Part shown: one piece after another, positions 8,782 through 16,554 of the stretch
Position numbering within the stretch: position 1 is the first letter of the stretch
How the letters are laid out: every line of letters starts with the position of its first letter
Source: Halodesulfovibrio sp.
Lineage (GTDB): Bacteria; Desulfobacterota; Desulfovibrionia; Desulfovibrionales; Desulfovibrionaceae
Assembly (NCBI RefSeq): GCF_025210605.1
Contig: NZ_JAOARI010000022.1
Span: forward strand, 1 to 63,934
Length of the DNA: 63,934 nt
Reading direction: 5' to 3'
Notes under the pieces: model-generated
Databases searched by the model: none
What the model was told of the DNA's origin: nothing
Seen by the model: only the letters and a program-made list of their open reading frames with translations
Program-made: the position numbers and the translations under genes

Positions 8782-9699
8782 TTACGAGCCTGTCATTTGC
8801 GGCGGGTCTGGTACTTCCGGTGTAAGATTAAAATCAACTTTCGAGGCTTTAATACCATGGCGATTGAAGATCTTGATAATTCTGGAGCGGACTTCATGTC
8901 CTAGTTGCCATGCTGAAGGCGGATTATCTGCCCATGCAACCACCCAACACTTAAAGTAGCGCTCATCCATACTGATTACCCAAAATTGCGGGTCTTCATA
9001 ATCGATAAAGTTATCGCAGCATACAACTTCACGCTTTACGAGCCTTTCAATTTCATCCAGATCACAATCATATGAAACAAAAAACTCAACATGTACCCAC
9101 TGGTAGCGGTCTGCTTTGGTGTAGTTGATTACTTTTTGAGAGAGCATCATGCTATTGGGAAAAATTACCCTCTTCCAGTTCCACAATTTAAGCACCGTAT
9201 GAATAGTCGTGATATCTTCGATTGTTCCATAATGACCATCAACTACGACCGTGTCGTTAATACGGAAAGGCTGCGAAAAGGAAATAACCATTCCTGCAAT
9301 TGTGTTCTCAATTAATGGGCGCGCCATCATACCCACAACCACACCGATGGATGCAGCAAACACCGATATATATGTTGCAGGGATACTACCGACATACGGA
9401 AAGACAAGGACAATGACCCATGCAAATATTAAAAAGAACAGAGCGATGCGGCGGATGATAGTAAACCGGTGCTCAATAGATTGCAGCGCTTTTTTACGCG
9501 CACGCCGGTTAGGACGATCCACAGGCGTGTCCGTATTCTTTGCAAGGAATTTATCTAGATTGGAAATACGCTCCTGACGTTGCGACTCTGTGTCGTCAAT
9601 TTTTTTCTTAGCCCATACAATAGTGAGCACACCGAAAAATGCTGTCAGCATAGTAGCCAAGGGTAATTCTTGTAAATATAATAGTAGTTCTTCACGCAT
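8782..9699 (-). CDS. MscS-family mechanosensitive channel
   Basis: The 305-residue protein has a membrane segment near the N-terminus (about 11-28), two more at about 90-135, a pore-lining helix region and the MscS beta domain, with the typical stretch FSQPFRINDTVVVDGHYGTIEDI. It should open under membrane tension to release solutes during hypo-osmotic shock. I chose ATG 9699 (MREELLLYLQ), preceded by TAAGGTGCTGT; the longer frame from 9780 has no ribosome site and a Cys-rich extension unlike the family. It is divergent from the sigma-54 activator gene at 9796. Confidence 0.88.
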   Translation of the reverse strand: MREELLLYLQELPLATMLTAFFGVLTIVWAKKKIDDTESQRQERISNLDKFLAKNTDTPVDRPNRRARKKALQSIEHRFTIIRRIALFFLIFAWVIVLVFPYVGSIPATYISVFAASIGVVVGMMARPLIENTIAGMVISFSQPFRINDTVVVDGHYGTIEDITTIHTVLKLWNWKRVIFPNSMMLSQKVINYTKADRYQWVHVEFFVSYDCDLDEIERLVKREVVCCDNFIDYEDPQFWVISMDERYFKCWVVAWADNPPSAWQLGHEVRSRIIKIFNRHGIKASKVDFNLTPEVPDPPQMTGS

Positions 9700-9795
9700 A
9701 CAGCACCTTACTGTCAGGCAAAAGCATGTGCAACCTCTTTCCAGTGGTACATAGCCATTGACCTCTTTGCTGCGCTCCACTATTTTTTAGTGCTT

Positions 9796-11145
9796 ATGAG
9801 ACGCAATATTTTAGTAGTTGATAAAGATAACGGTTCACTGGCTGCCCTTCCAAAACTTCTCCGATCAGCAGGATATGAAGTAATACACGTTCATAACCAC
9901 AACGAAACACGCTCCGCTCTTGCGCGGGAGCCGTTTTCTGTTGTCATAGCCGGTCTGGAAGAGCACCACGCGCAAAAACAAAATCTGCTCAAGACTATCA
10001 AAGCAGACACGCCGGACACGGAAGTCATTCTTGTATCACGAGCAGCTCGTGTTGATGCTGCGGTACGTGCTATGCAAATGGGTGCGTTTCATTTCCTCTC
10101 GTTACCAGAAAATCCAGCCGACCTGCTTGTCATCATCGAAAAAGCAATGGAGAAAAACCAGCTTCAGTCCGAAGTGAATGAGCTGCGCCAGATTCTCCAA
10201 AAGCAGCAAGCCATGCCTACCCTTATCGGTAAAAGTGCGGCTATGCAGGAGCTGAAAAAAGAAATTGCCCGAATCGCGCCGCTCGATTGCACCGTTTTGA
10301 TTCAAGGCGAAACGGGGACTGGTAAAGAGATGGTTGCGAAAATGCTCCACAAGTTAAGTGCCCGCGCTAACAATCGCTTTTATGCGACCAATGCTGGTGT
10401 CTTTAGTGCAGAGCTTCTGGCAAACGAACTCTTCGGACACGAAAAAGGGGCATTTACAGGTGCTCAGTCCACCAAGGAAGGTATTTTCGAAGCGGCAAGT
10501 AAGGGGACTCTTCTTCTTGATGAGATAGGCGAGATGCCAATAAATATGCAAGTTCAGCTGCTGCGAGTCCTGCAAGAGCGCACAATTACCCGCGTCGGCG
10601 GAACCTCAGATATATCCATTGATGTGCGTGTGATAGCAGCAACACACCGCAATCTTGAAAAACTCGTAGAAGATAACCAGTTCCGGCAAGATTTATTCTA
10701 CCGTCTCAATGTATTCACGCTTCGCATTCCTGCATTACGCAAGCGCCCTGACGACATTCCCTTGTTCTGTAATTTCTTTATGCAAAAATATAGTAAAAAT
10801 TTTAATAAAGAAGTTACCTCACTGTCTGAGAATGCCATGCTGGCTTTGATGCGACATTCATACCCCGGCAACGTTCGTGAACTGGAAAACATTATTGAAC
10901 GTGCTGTGGTGTTATGTGACGGTGAAACCATCCACCTGAAACACTTGCCGCAAGAATTTTCTAAAGGCAGCGAAAAGTCGCGCCATGTTCCCACTAACAA
11001 CATACACAGAACTCTCGCCGATGTTGAACAAGAACATATCACTCAAGTTCTGGAATCTGTTGATGGCAGTAAGGCTGCTGCTGCAAAAATTTTGGGAATT
11101 GACCGCGCAACGCTGTGGCGCAAATTAAAAAAATTTTGCGCATAA
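9796..11145 (+). CDS. Sigma-54 activator with degenerate receiver domain (NtrC/LuxO-like)
   Basis: The 449-residue protein has a receiver fold (about 1-120), an AAA+ domain (about 143-370) with Walker A GETGTGKE at 171-178 and an intact GAFTGA loop, and a C-terminal Fis helix-turn-helix (AAAKILGIDRATLWRKL). The receiver is unusual. The phosphoacceptor Asp aligns with G53 (SVVIAGLEE) and the conserved switch Lys with L103 (HFLSLPEN), although the acidic pair D9/D11 remains. It is therefore unlikely to be phosphorylated normally. The neighbouring operators, sigma-54 promoter and RNA gene (11173-11592) suggest it activates that RNA. ATG 9796 was chosen over GTG 9790; neither has a clear ribosome site. 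Confidence 0.92.
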   Translation: MRRNILVVDKDNGSLAALPKLLRSAGYEVIHVHNHNETRSALAREPFSVVIAGLEEHHAQKQNLLKTIKADTPDTEVILVSRAARVDAAVRAMQMGAFHFLSLPENPADLLVIIEKAMEKNQLQSEVNELRQILQKQQAMPTLIGKSAAMQELKKEIARIAPLDCTVLIQGETGTGKEMVAKMLHKLSARANNRFYATNAGVFSAELLANELFGHEKGAFTGAQSTKEGIFEAASKGTLLLDEIGEMPINMQVQLLRVLQERTITRVGGTSDISIDVRVIAATHRNLEKLVEDNQFRQDLFYRLNVFTLRIPALRKRPDDIPLFCNFFMQKYSKNFNKEVTSLSENAMLALMRHSYPGNVRELENIIERAVVLCDGETIHLKHLPQEFSKGSEKSRHVPTNNIHRTLADVEQEHITQVLESVDGSKAAAAKILGIDRATLWRKLKKFCA

Positions 11146-11172
11146 CATCTGATAATTACTTTTTATTTTCTG

Positions 11173-11210
11173 GATGTTGCACAATGCAACACGTTGCATT
11201 GTGCAACATC
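11173..11210. promoter_or_regulatory. Perfect 38-base palindrome with two TTGCA-N3-TGCAA operators
   Basis: Two 18-base arms (11173-11190 and 11193-11210) are exact reverse complements around a 2-base centre. Each arm is itself a dyad, GTTGCACAATGCAAC and GTTGCATTGTGCAAC, with centres 17 bases apart. A 2-base loop and no T-run argue against a terminator. The position, about 150-180 bases upstream of a sigma-54 promoter, fits enhancer sites for a dimeric activator. TTGCA-N3-TGCAA is the form reported for LuxO sites before Vibrio qrr genes. Confidence 0.75.
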
Positions 11211-11262
11211 TGCCGTGCATCCCGCCAAATGACAGCCATTTTCAATACCGACCTTCTCTAAC

Positions 11263-11277
11263 GTTGCATTATGCAAC
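11263..11277. promoter_or_regulatory. Third TTGCA-N3-TGCAA operator
   Basis: GTTGCATTATGCAAC repeats the dyad of the 11173-11210 palindrome. Its centre is about 87 bases upstream of the -24 GG of the sigma-54 promoter. Confidence 0.75.
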
Positions 11278-11355
11278 ACCCCATCCCTTCACCCCACCTA
11301 TTCCTCTCTAAATATAAATTCAAACATATCAATATATTATAAAAATTCCATCTTT

Positions 11356-11371
11356 TGGCACGGCATTTGGA
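11356..11371 (+). promoter_or_regulatory. Sigma-54 promoter of the non-coding RNA
   Basis: TGGCACG-GCAT-TTGGA matches TGGCACG-N4-TTGCW except for one base of the -12 GC. The -24 GG (11357-11358) and the -12 pair (11369-11370) have the required spacing of twelve. The start should be near 11382. Confidence 0.75.
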
Positions 11372-11381
11372 TATAGAATAG

Positions 11382-11592
11382 CAACAGTAACTGGTTCATC
11401 CGAACCTCCTCCATTTGTCTAAAAGCGAACGTAACTCGTCGGCAACCGGGGTACGTTCATCAGCACATAGTGCTCCTCTCATAAGGTTTCAGTGTCGCTC
11501 GGAGGACCCACCTCCTCTTCCACCACCATCCATCATACGACACTGGGACAGAAAAGGCTTCATGATGTCAGCGCGTCATGAAGCCTTTTTTG
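11382..11592 (+). ncRNA. Candidate sigma-54-dependent regulatory RNA with repeated anti-SD motifs
   Basis: Between the sigma-54 promoter and a strong terminator lie about 210 nt with no usable reading frame. Visible structure, in order: GGTTC/GAACC stem (11393-11406) running into CCTCCTCC; GAACGTA/TACGTTC hairpin with an inner CGG/CCG (11427-11458); AGCAC/GTGCT hairpin (11462-11474) followed by CCTCTC; AGTGTCG/CGACACT stem (11491-11497 with 11538-11544) enclosing GGAGG, CCTCCTCTTCC and unpaired CCACCACCATCC; then the terminator. Exposed CCUCC motifs can pair with GGAGG ribosome sites, so repression of translation in trans is likely. Size, promoter class and context resemble the Vibrio Qrr RNAs, though the sequence does not. 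Confidence 0.7.
11552..11591 (+). terminator. Rho-independent terminator of the candidate RNA
   Basis: A 14-pair perfect stem AAAAGGCTTCATGA/TCATGAAGCCTTTT (11552-11565 with 11576-11589) runs into T residues. Ten bases of the descending arm (CATGAAGCCT) are complementary to the ribosome site and start codon of the next gene (11690-11699). Confidence 0.88.
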
Positions 11593-11696
11593 ATTTTCAA
11601 ATCCCTGTTAAGCAGGTATCATCTTTTCACCACAACATTTTCTAATTTTTTGTATCACTTGTGACGGTAACGGACACAACACAATCCGGAGGCTTC

Positions 11697-13124
11697 ATGT
11701 TTTCTGCTGCTACGTATGTTGAACGACGCAAAACGTTATGCGCTCGTCTTACAGAGCGCGGTGAAAAAGGTCTGCTTTTATTCCCGGGGAATTCAGCTTC
11801 TCCGATGAACTACACAAATAACGCGTACCCGTTTCGTCAAGATTCCTCATTTCTGTACTTTTTCGGGCACAACCATGAGGGCTTAACTGGTGTAATTGAT
11901 CTTGATGCAGGCGAGTCATGGTATTTCGATCAAGGCTTTTCAATGGACGACATCATCTGGTCTGGCGCGCTTGCCACACCGGAAGAGCTTGCCGCTCGCT
12001 GCGGTGCAGAACGGTACGGCAACGAAGACACGCTTTCTCAGATGATTTCCGATGCACGCAAAAAAGAACGCCCTGTACACGTACTGCCTGTCTATCGTGC
12101 TGACACACGTATGCGTCTGGTGCAATTACTTGACTGTGGCATTATGGAAGCAGATACGTTTATCTCCACACCATTTATTGAAGAAGTTGTGAACCTGCGT
12201 TCCATCAAATCCATTGAAGAAGTCATGGAGATTGAGCTGGCTTTAGAAACTTCCTACGCCATGTATGCCAACGCACTTTCAGCAGCACGTCCCGGAGCAT
12301 CTGAACGACAGATTGTATCTGTTCTTCACTCCACCCTTGCGCTTGCTGGCACTTCTCCATCTTTTACTCCAATATGCACAGGTCGTGGTCAAATTCTCCA
12401 TAATCACGAATACAGCCATATGCTTCACTCTGGAGACTTGCTGCTCATTGACTCCGGTGCTGAATCAGCAAACCATTACGCTTCTGACATAACTAGAACA
12501 TTTCCTGTTTCCGGCACATTTACCGAACAACAACGCGATATATACTCCATAGTACTCGCCGCGCAGGAAGCTGCTATTTCTCAATGTGCACCTGACATTG
12601 CATTTTTAGATTGCCACCTCACCGCAGCCACAACCATAGCTTCCGGTCTGAAAGACTTAGGTATCCTTAAGGGTAATGTTGAAGATATTGTAGCAGCAGG
12701 AGCACACGCCCTCTTCTTCCCGCATGGGTTGGGGCATATGCTTGGTCTGGATGTACATGACATGGAAGGACTCGGCGAAGACTTTGTTGGCTACGATGAT
12801 ACGATTACCCGTTCTGACCAGTTCGGACTTCGTGGTCTGCGGCTTGGTCGCAAATTACAGCATGGATTTGTCATCACAGTCGAACCGGGCTGCTACTTTA
12901 TCCCTGCTCTTATGGAGCAATGGAAAGCAGAAGGCACTTGTAAAGAGTTCATCAACTTTGATGTAGCAAGCCAGTTCAGCGAATTTGGCGGTATCAGAAT
13001 TGAGGACGATATTTACATCACACGCGAAGGGCACAGAGTACTCGGACAACAGATTCCTAAAACAATTGCAGGAATCGAAGGACGCATGCACGCAAGTTCA
13101 CAACGATTATATCAACGTGGTTAA
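11697..13124 (+). CDS. pepP: Xaa-Pro aminopeptidase (aminopeptidase P, M24B)
   Basis: The 475-residue enzyme removes N-terminal residues that precede proline. The N-terminal half is the aminopeptidase P N-domain. The C-terminal pita-bread domain has the dinuclear metal ligands in LLIDSGAE (Asp), SDITRTF (Asp), HGLGHMLGLDVHD (His), TVEPGCYF (Glu) and GGIRIEDD (Glu). It is a cytoplasmic manganese peptidase by family. ATG 11697 was chosen because CCGGAGGCTTC stands directly before it; a start at 11661 has no ribosome site. The start region can pair with the terminator arm of the upstream RNA. Confidence 0.93.
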   Translation: MFSAATYVERRKTLCARLTERGEKGLLLFPGNSASPMNYTNNAYPFRQDSSFLYFFGHNHEGLTGVIDLDAGESWYFDQGFSMDDIIWSGALATPEELAARCGAERYGNEDTLSQMISDARKKERPVHVLPVYRADTRMRLVQLLDCGIMEADTFISTPFIEEVVNLRSIKSIEEVMEIELALETSYAMYANALSAARPGASERQIVSVLHSTLALAGTSPSFTPICTGRGQILHNHEYSHMLHSGDLLLIDSGAESANHYASDITRTFPVSGTFTEQQRDIYSIVLAAQEAAISQCAPDIAFLDCHLTAATTIASGLKDLGILKGNVEDIVAAGAHALFFPHGLGHMLGLDVHDMEGLGEDFVGYDDTITRSDQFGLRGLRLGRKLQHGFVITVEPGCYFIPALMEQWKAEGTCKEFINFDVASQFSEFGGIRIEDDIYITREGHRVLGQQIPKTIAGIEGRMHASSQRLYQRG

Positions 13125-13235
13125 CGCCCAACAATCATAGGCTTTTTCTCAAACACTGCGGTACAGTTTTCTCCAAACAACAAAGAGATTGTGTCAGCAT
13201 GCTGACCTGTCGATACCTTTATAGGAGAATTCTGT

Positions 13236-13775
13236 ATGAGCAAGTCTGACAAAGAAGCCCGTCGTCAAAAAGTTATTGATGTACTGAACAAAGCACGCAG
13301 CATGGAACTGCACGCCATTACCCAGTACATGAATCAACATTACGGGTTGGACGACATGGACTACGGGGAGCTTGCAAAGCAAGTCAAACTTATTGCTTTG
13401 GATGAAATGCGCCACGCAGAAATGTTTGCTGAACGCATTAAAGAGCTTGGCGGAGAACCGACGGCTGACCTGTGCTGCCCAGTGGAACGAAAACAAGCAG
13501 TGGAACGCATCTTTCCTTTTGATGCACACCAAGAAGACGACACCATTGAGCAATACAACCAATTCCTGATTGTCTGTCGAGAAAACGGTGACAGCGGAAG
13601 CCAAAAAATATTTGAGACTATTATCGAAGAAGAGCAAATGCATTACAACTACTTCGACTCTATCTCAAACCATATTGAAAAGCTCGGCGATGTGTTCTTA
13701 AGTAAAATTGCCGGAACTCCTGCTTCCACAGGACTCGCTCATCAAGGCTATGCAGTCACCGAAGGTGGCGAATAA
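13236..13775 (+). CDS. bfr: Bacterioferritin
   Basis: The 179-residue four-helix-bundle protein stores iron as a 24-mer and has a ferroxidase centre. E24, E57 and H60 (in ALDEMRHAE) and the later EEEQMH stretch provide the di-iron ligands. M58 in the same stretch matches the axial Met that binds haem between subunits. The CC pair at 80-81 and the overall length resemble Desulfovibrio bacterioferritin, known to carry Fe-coproporphyrin III; the cofactor here is inferred. TATAGGAGAATTCT precedes ATG. The gene appears monocistronic. Confidence 0.92.
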   Translation: MSKSDKEARRQKVIDVLNKARSMELHAITQYMNQHYGLDDMDYGELAKQVKLIALDEMRHAEMFAERIKELGGEPTADLCCPVERKQAVERIFPFDAHQEDDTIEQYNQFLIVCRENGDSGSQKIFETIIEEEQMHYNYFDSISNHIEKLGDVFLSKIAGTPASTGLAHQGYAVTEGGE

Positions 13776-13800
13776 TTTTCCATTCGATATCTTACAAATA

Positions 13801-13837
13801 AAAAAGGCTGCCCATAACTCTATGGGCAGCCTTTTTT
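13801..13837. terminator. Bidirectional terminator between bfr and folE2
   Basis: Stem GGCTGCCCATA/TATGGGCAGCC is flanked by an A-run on the left and a T-run on the right, so it can end both converging transcripts. Confidence 0.88.
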
Positions 13838-13879
13838 ATTTGAAAATTACACCGTAGCATGAAGCCAGCGCAGGGTAAG

Positions 13880-14659
13880 CTACTTGCTTTCAATTACCGC
13901 GTATGCACTGTGGTTATGGATAGACTCAAAACTTTCCACTTCCACTCTGTACCAATCAATTTTTTCATGATCGCTCAATTGCTGCGCAACAGCACGGACA
14001 ACATCTTCTACAAATGTAGGGTTTGCAAAAGCATATTCTGTCACATACTTTTCATCTTCACGTTTCAGCAATGAATACACTGGTGATGAACCTGCGTTAT
14101 TCGCAATTTCAATAAATTCTTCAATCCACGCAAAGCCGTTCATATTGATCTGAAGCCGAATTTCAGCACGCTGGCTATGAGCGCCTTCATCAGAAATAGC
14201 TTTTGAACATGGGCACACTGTCATAACTGGTACACACGCTTCAAGCATGCAACTCATTTCATTTTCTTCAAGCGCACCTGTAAGAGTTACCTCGTAATTC
14301 ATACGGCTTTTACGCTTAGTAGCTGGAGACGACAGCGTCATAAAATACGGGAACGTAAATGATATAAAAGCATTACGAGCGCTCAACCGTTCCTGAATCT
14401 GCATGAGCAATTCTTTTAAACTGTTGTAGTCTAACTTTTCGCCAAAGCTTTCAAGCGACTCAACAAAACGACTCATGTGCGTGCCTTTAAATGCTGCCGG
14501 TAAATCAACCCCGACTTCTACATCAGCAACGGTATGCTGCGCGCCATTTTCACGATCACGCACAGAAAGAGGAACCCGAAGATTCTTAACCCCTACACTG
14601 TCGATAGGAATAGCCACCTCAGACGTACTCATCTGAATATCTTGCAGCTTTTTAGGCAA
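13880..14659 (-). CDS. folE2: GTP cyclohydrolase I, type IB (FolE2)
   Basis: The 259-residue protein matches the COG1469/FolE2 family, which makes dihydroneopterin triphosphate from GTP for folate (and queuosine-type) synthesis without an absolute zinc requirement. The active-site Cys lies in [20 protein letters not shown], a hallmark of the family. It starts inside the last codons of nikR (8-base overlap), so the two are translationally coupled. Pairing a metal-flexible enzyme with a nickel regulator suggests a link to metal homeostasis, which is inferred. Confidence 0.93.
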   Translation of the reverse strand: MPKKLQDIQMSTSEVAIPIDSVGVKNLRVPLSVRDRENGAQHTVADVEVGVDLPAAFKGTHMSRFVESLESFGEKLDYNSLKELLMQIQERLSARNAFISFTFPYFMTLSSPATKRKSRMNYEVTLTGALEENEMSCMLEACVPVMTVCPCSKAISDEGAHSQRAEIRLQINMNGFAWIEEFIEIANNAGSSPVYSLLKREDEKYVTEYAFANPTFVEDVVRAVAQQLSDHEKIDWYRVEVESFESIHNHSAYAVIESK

Positions 14660-15071
14660 TGTCTTGTCCTGTTGTCGTTAAGTTTAATTTACCGTGCTTA
14701 ACTCCTTTTGTGGAGGTAAGCTTTTGAGCTAAGGTGCGAATCTTAGCTCCACTTCCTTTTAGAACAAGAACTTCCAGACAATTGTCATGATCCAGATGAA
14801 CATGCATGGAAGTAATAATCATGTCATGAGCATCATGCTGAATCTCTGTAAGTCGCTGTGCAAGATCACTTTTATGGTGGTCATACACAAGCGTCAGCGT
14901 TCCAGCTAACTCTTTATCATCCTGCTCCCATTCCTGCTGCACAAGAGTATTACGAATCAAATCGCGTATAGCCTCAGAGCGGGTCTGATAACAGCGGTCA
15001 TCACATAAATCATCAAACTTTTCTAACAGTTCAGAATCAAGGGATACGCCGAAGCGAATTGTACGTCCCAT
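14652..15071 (-). CDS. nikR: Nickel-responsive regulator NikR
   Basis: The 139-residue regulator has an N-terminal ribbon-helix-helix ([17 protein letters not shown]) and a C-terminal ACT-like nickel domain. The four square-planar nickel ligands of E. coli NikR are all present as H79, H90, H92 and C98 ([18 protein letters not shown]). It normally represses nickel uptake when nickel is plentiful. AGGTGAT precedes the ATG. It lies 24 bases after the methyltransferase gene and overlaps folE2. No nickel transporter gene is nearby. Confidence 0.93.
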   Translation of the reverse strand: MGRTIRFGVSLDSELLEKFDDLCDDRCYQTRSEAIRDLIRNTLVQQEWEQDDKELAGTLTLVYDHHKSDLAQRLTEIQHDAHDMIITSMHVHLDHDNCLEVLVLKGSGAKIRTLAQKLTSTKGVKHGKLNLTTTGQDIA

Positions 15072-15095
15072 ATCACCTCCAGACTTCCCGAAATT

Positions 15096-15761
15096 CTAGC
15101 GGGACAGTTCCCAAAGATTAACAGTCACTTTTGATGGCTGCTCATAGATTGCAGATGTTTTCTCGGTGCGCAACTTTCGGGATTTCCATCCCCTTTTATC
15201 AAGCTGCGCTTTAAATTCGTTGTACACATTTCTATTAGGTTCTGCCACCCATGCACAGCCGCCAGAAACAAGGCAATGGTCAAGAAAAGAAAGCACCGGT
15301 TCAACAAAACGTGTCTCGTACATAATGTCGCCGCCCCACATAACATCGACTGACTTAGGACGCACTGCGGGAAAACGCCAGTCCATAAGGGTCCACTGCG
15401 GTTGTACAACATTATTGAGTGCCGCATTCTTTCTGGCAAAACGCAGCGCTTCAAATTCATAGTCCATTGCGACGACATGCGCACCAAGCCACGATGCTAT
15501 AATGGCGGTCAAACCAAGCCCACACCCAATATCCAGACAGTTTTTTCCAACTATCATTTCTTTGTGTGCAAACAAATGTTCGCCGAGCACCAGACTAGAA
15601 GGCCATAACTCTGTCCAGTACGGCAGGCGCTCATCGTCATCAAAATCATCATCCACCATGGATTCCCATAGTGTTTCCAGATCAGCGGCTCTATCAAGCG
15701 TCCAGTCTCTGCCGCACAGAGAGACTTCCAAACGCGGTGTATATTCAGAAAGTTGGTTCAT
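15096..15761 (-). CDS. Class I SAM-dependent methyltransferase
   Basis: The 221-residue protein has the SAM-binding motif I LDIGCGLGLTAI and an acidic end of strand 2 (VVAMDYEFEAL). The N-terminal stretch LPYWTELWPSSLVLGEHL resembles the METTL/Nnt1-like (PF10294) and ribosomal-protein or lysine methyltransferase group. The substrate is unknown. It is the first gene of a probable operon with nikR and folE2. It has no transmembrane segment and should be cytoplasmic. Confidence 0.82.
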   Translation of the reverse strand: MNQLSEYTPRLEVSLCGRDWTLDRAADLETLWESMVDDDFDDDERLPYWTELWPSSLVLGEHLFAHKEMIVGKNCLDIGCGLGLTAIIASWLGAHVVAMDYEFEALRFARKNAALNNVVQPQWTLMDWRFPAVRPKSVDVMWGGDIMYETRFVEPVLSFLDHCLVSGGCAWVAEPNRNVYNEFKAQLDKRGWKSRKLRTEKTSAIYEQPSKVTVNLWELSR

Positions 15762-15938
15762 TAATTGAAACTACCATTGATTTTTGCAGAAAAACATTCA
15801 ATATCGCACCTTGTTTCATCCGTCCACCAAAGAGACATGACTCTTAGTGCAGATATATGCAATTCGCGCTATACTAGCCTGACTTGTAGGCTTTGCACTT
15901 CCTCGGTACTATATCTTTCAACATGTTACTCAAAACAA

Positions 15939-15961
15939 GTACCCTTGCATCAGCAAGGTAC
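15939..15961. promoter_or_regulatory. Hairpin in the bioY leader
   Basis: GTACC-CTTGC pairs with GCAAG-GTAC around an ATCA loop with one bulged base. It lies 57 bases upstream of bioY. It has no T-run and I cannot match it to a known biotin operator or riboswitch. Confidence 0.3.
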
Positions 15962-16017
15962 CTCACAACATATGCACTGGCTGCAATACCGCAGACAGAA
16001 AATGGTAAGGAAACAAT

Positions 16018-16554
16018 ATGCAATCATCACCACTTACAGGATTGCACAGACAAGTATGGATTGCCCTGCTTGCTGCGCTCATTGCTGTTGGAGCACTTAT
16101 ACAAATCCCCATCGGTCCTGTGCCGGTAACCCTGCAAACCTTTTTTATTGTATTGGCAGGATTTATTCTTGGACCTGTAAATGGTGCAGCGACCATGCTT
16201 TTGTACATACTCGCCGGAGCCATCGGGCTACCTATTTTTGCAGGTGGCAAAGCAGGCTTTGCTATTCTGTTCGGTCCTACTGGCGGGTACCTGATTGGAT
16301 TTGTGGGAACAGCCTACATTGCAGGGATGGGAAAGCATAGCAAAAACGACATTATGCCTCTGGTCTGGGGGCTTCTCGGCTTAGCCTTTGTGTACCTTGT
16401 TGGTTTTGTACGATTAAAATTCGTTCTGGATATTTCATTTACAAAAGCAGCGGCTATCGGGATAGCACCTTTCATATGGGGTGATCTTGTCAAAGTTGCA
16501 GCGGCTGCAATTGCGCTACGTTTTCTACGTAAGCAAAGGTTACTGCCCGAATGA
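16018..16554 (+). CDS. bioY: Biotin transporter substrate-binding component BioY
   Basis: The 178-residue integral membrane protein has about six membrane segments and the BioY hallmarks PIGPVPVTLQTFFIVLAG, GPVNGAATMLLYILAGAIGLP and FGPTGGYLIGF. It binds biotin as the S component of an energy-coupling factor transporter. GGTAAGGAAACAAT precedes ATG. Its last codon overlaps the ATPase gene by 4 bases. No BioN gene lies here, so it may work as BioMY or share a T component encoded elsewhere. Confidence 0.93.
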   Translation: MQSSPLTGLHRQVWIALLAALIAVGALIQIPIGPVPVTLQTFFIVLAGFILGPVNGAATMLLYILAGAIGLPIFAGGKAGFAILFGPTGGYLIGFVGTAYIAGMGKHSKNDIMPLVWGLLGLAFVYLVGFVRLKFVLDISFTKAAAIGIAPFIWGDLVKVAAAAIALRFLRKQRLLPE

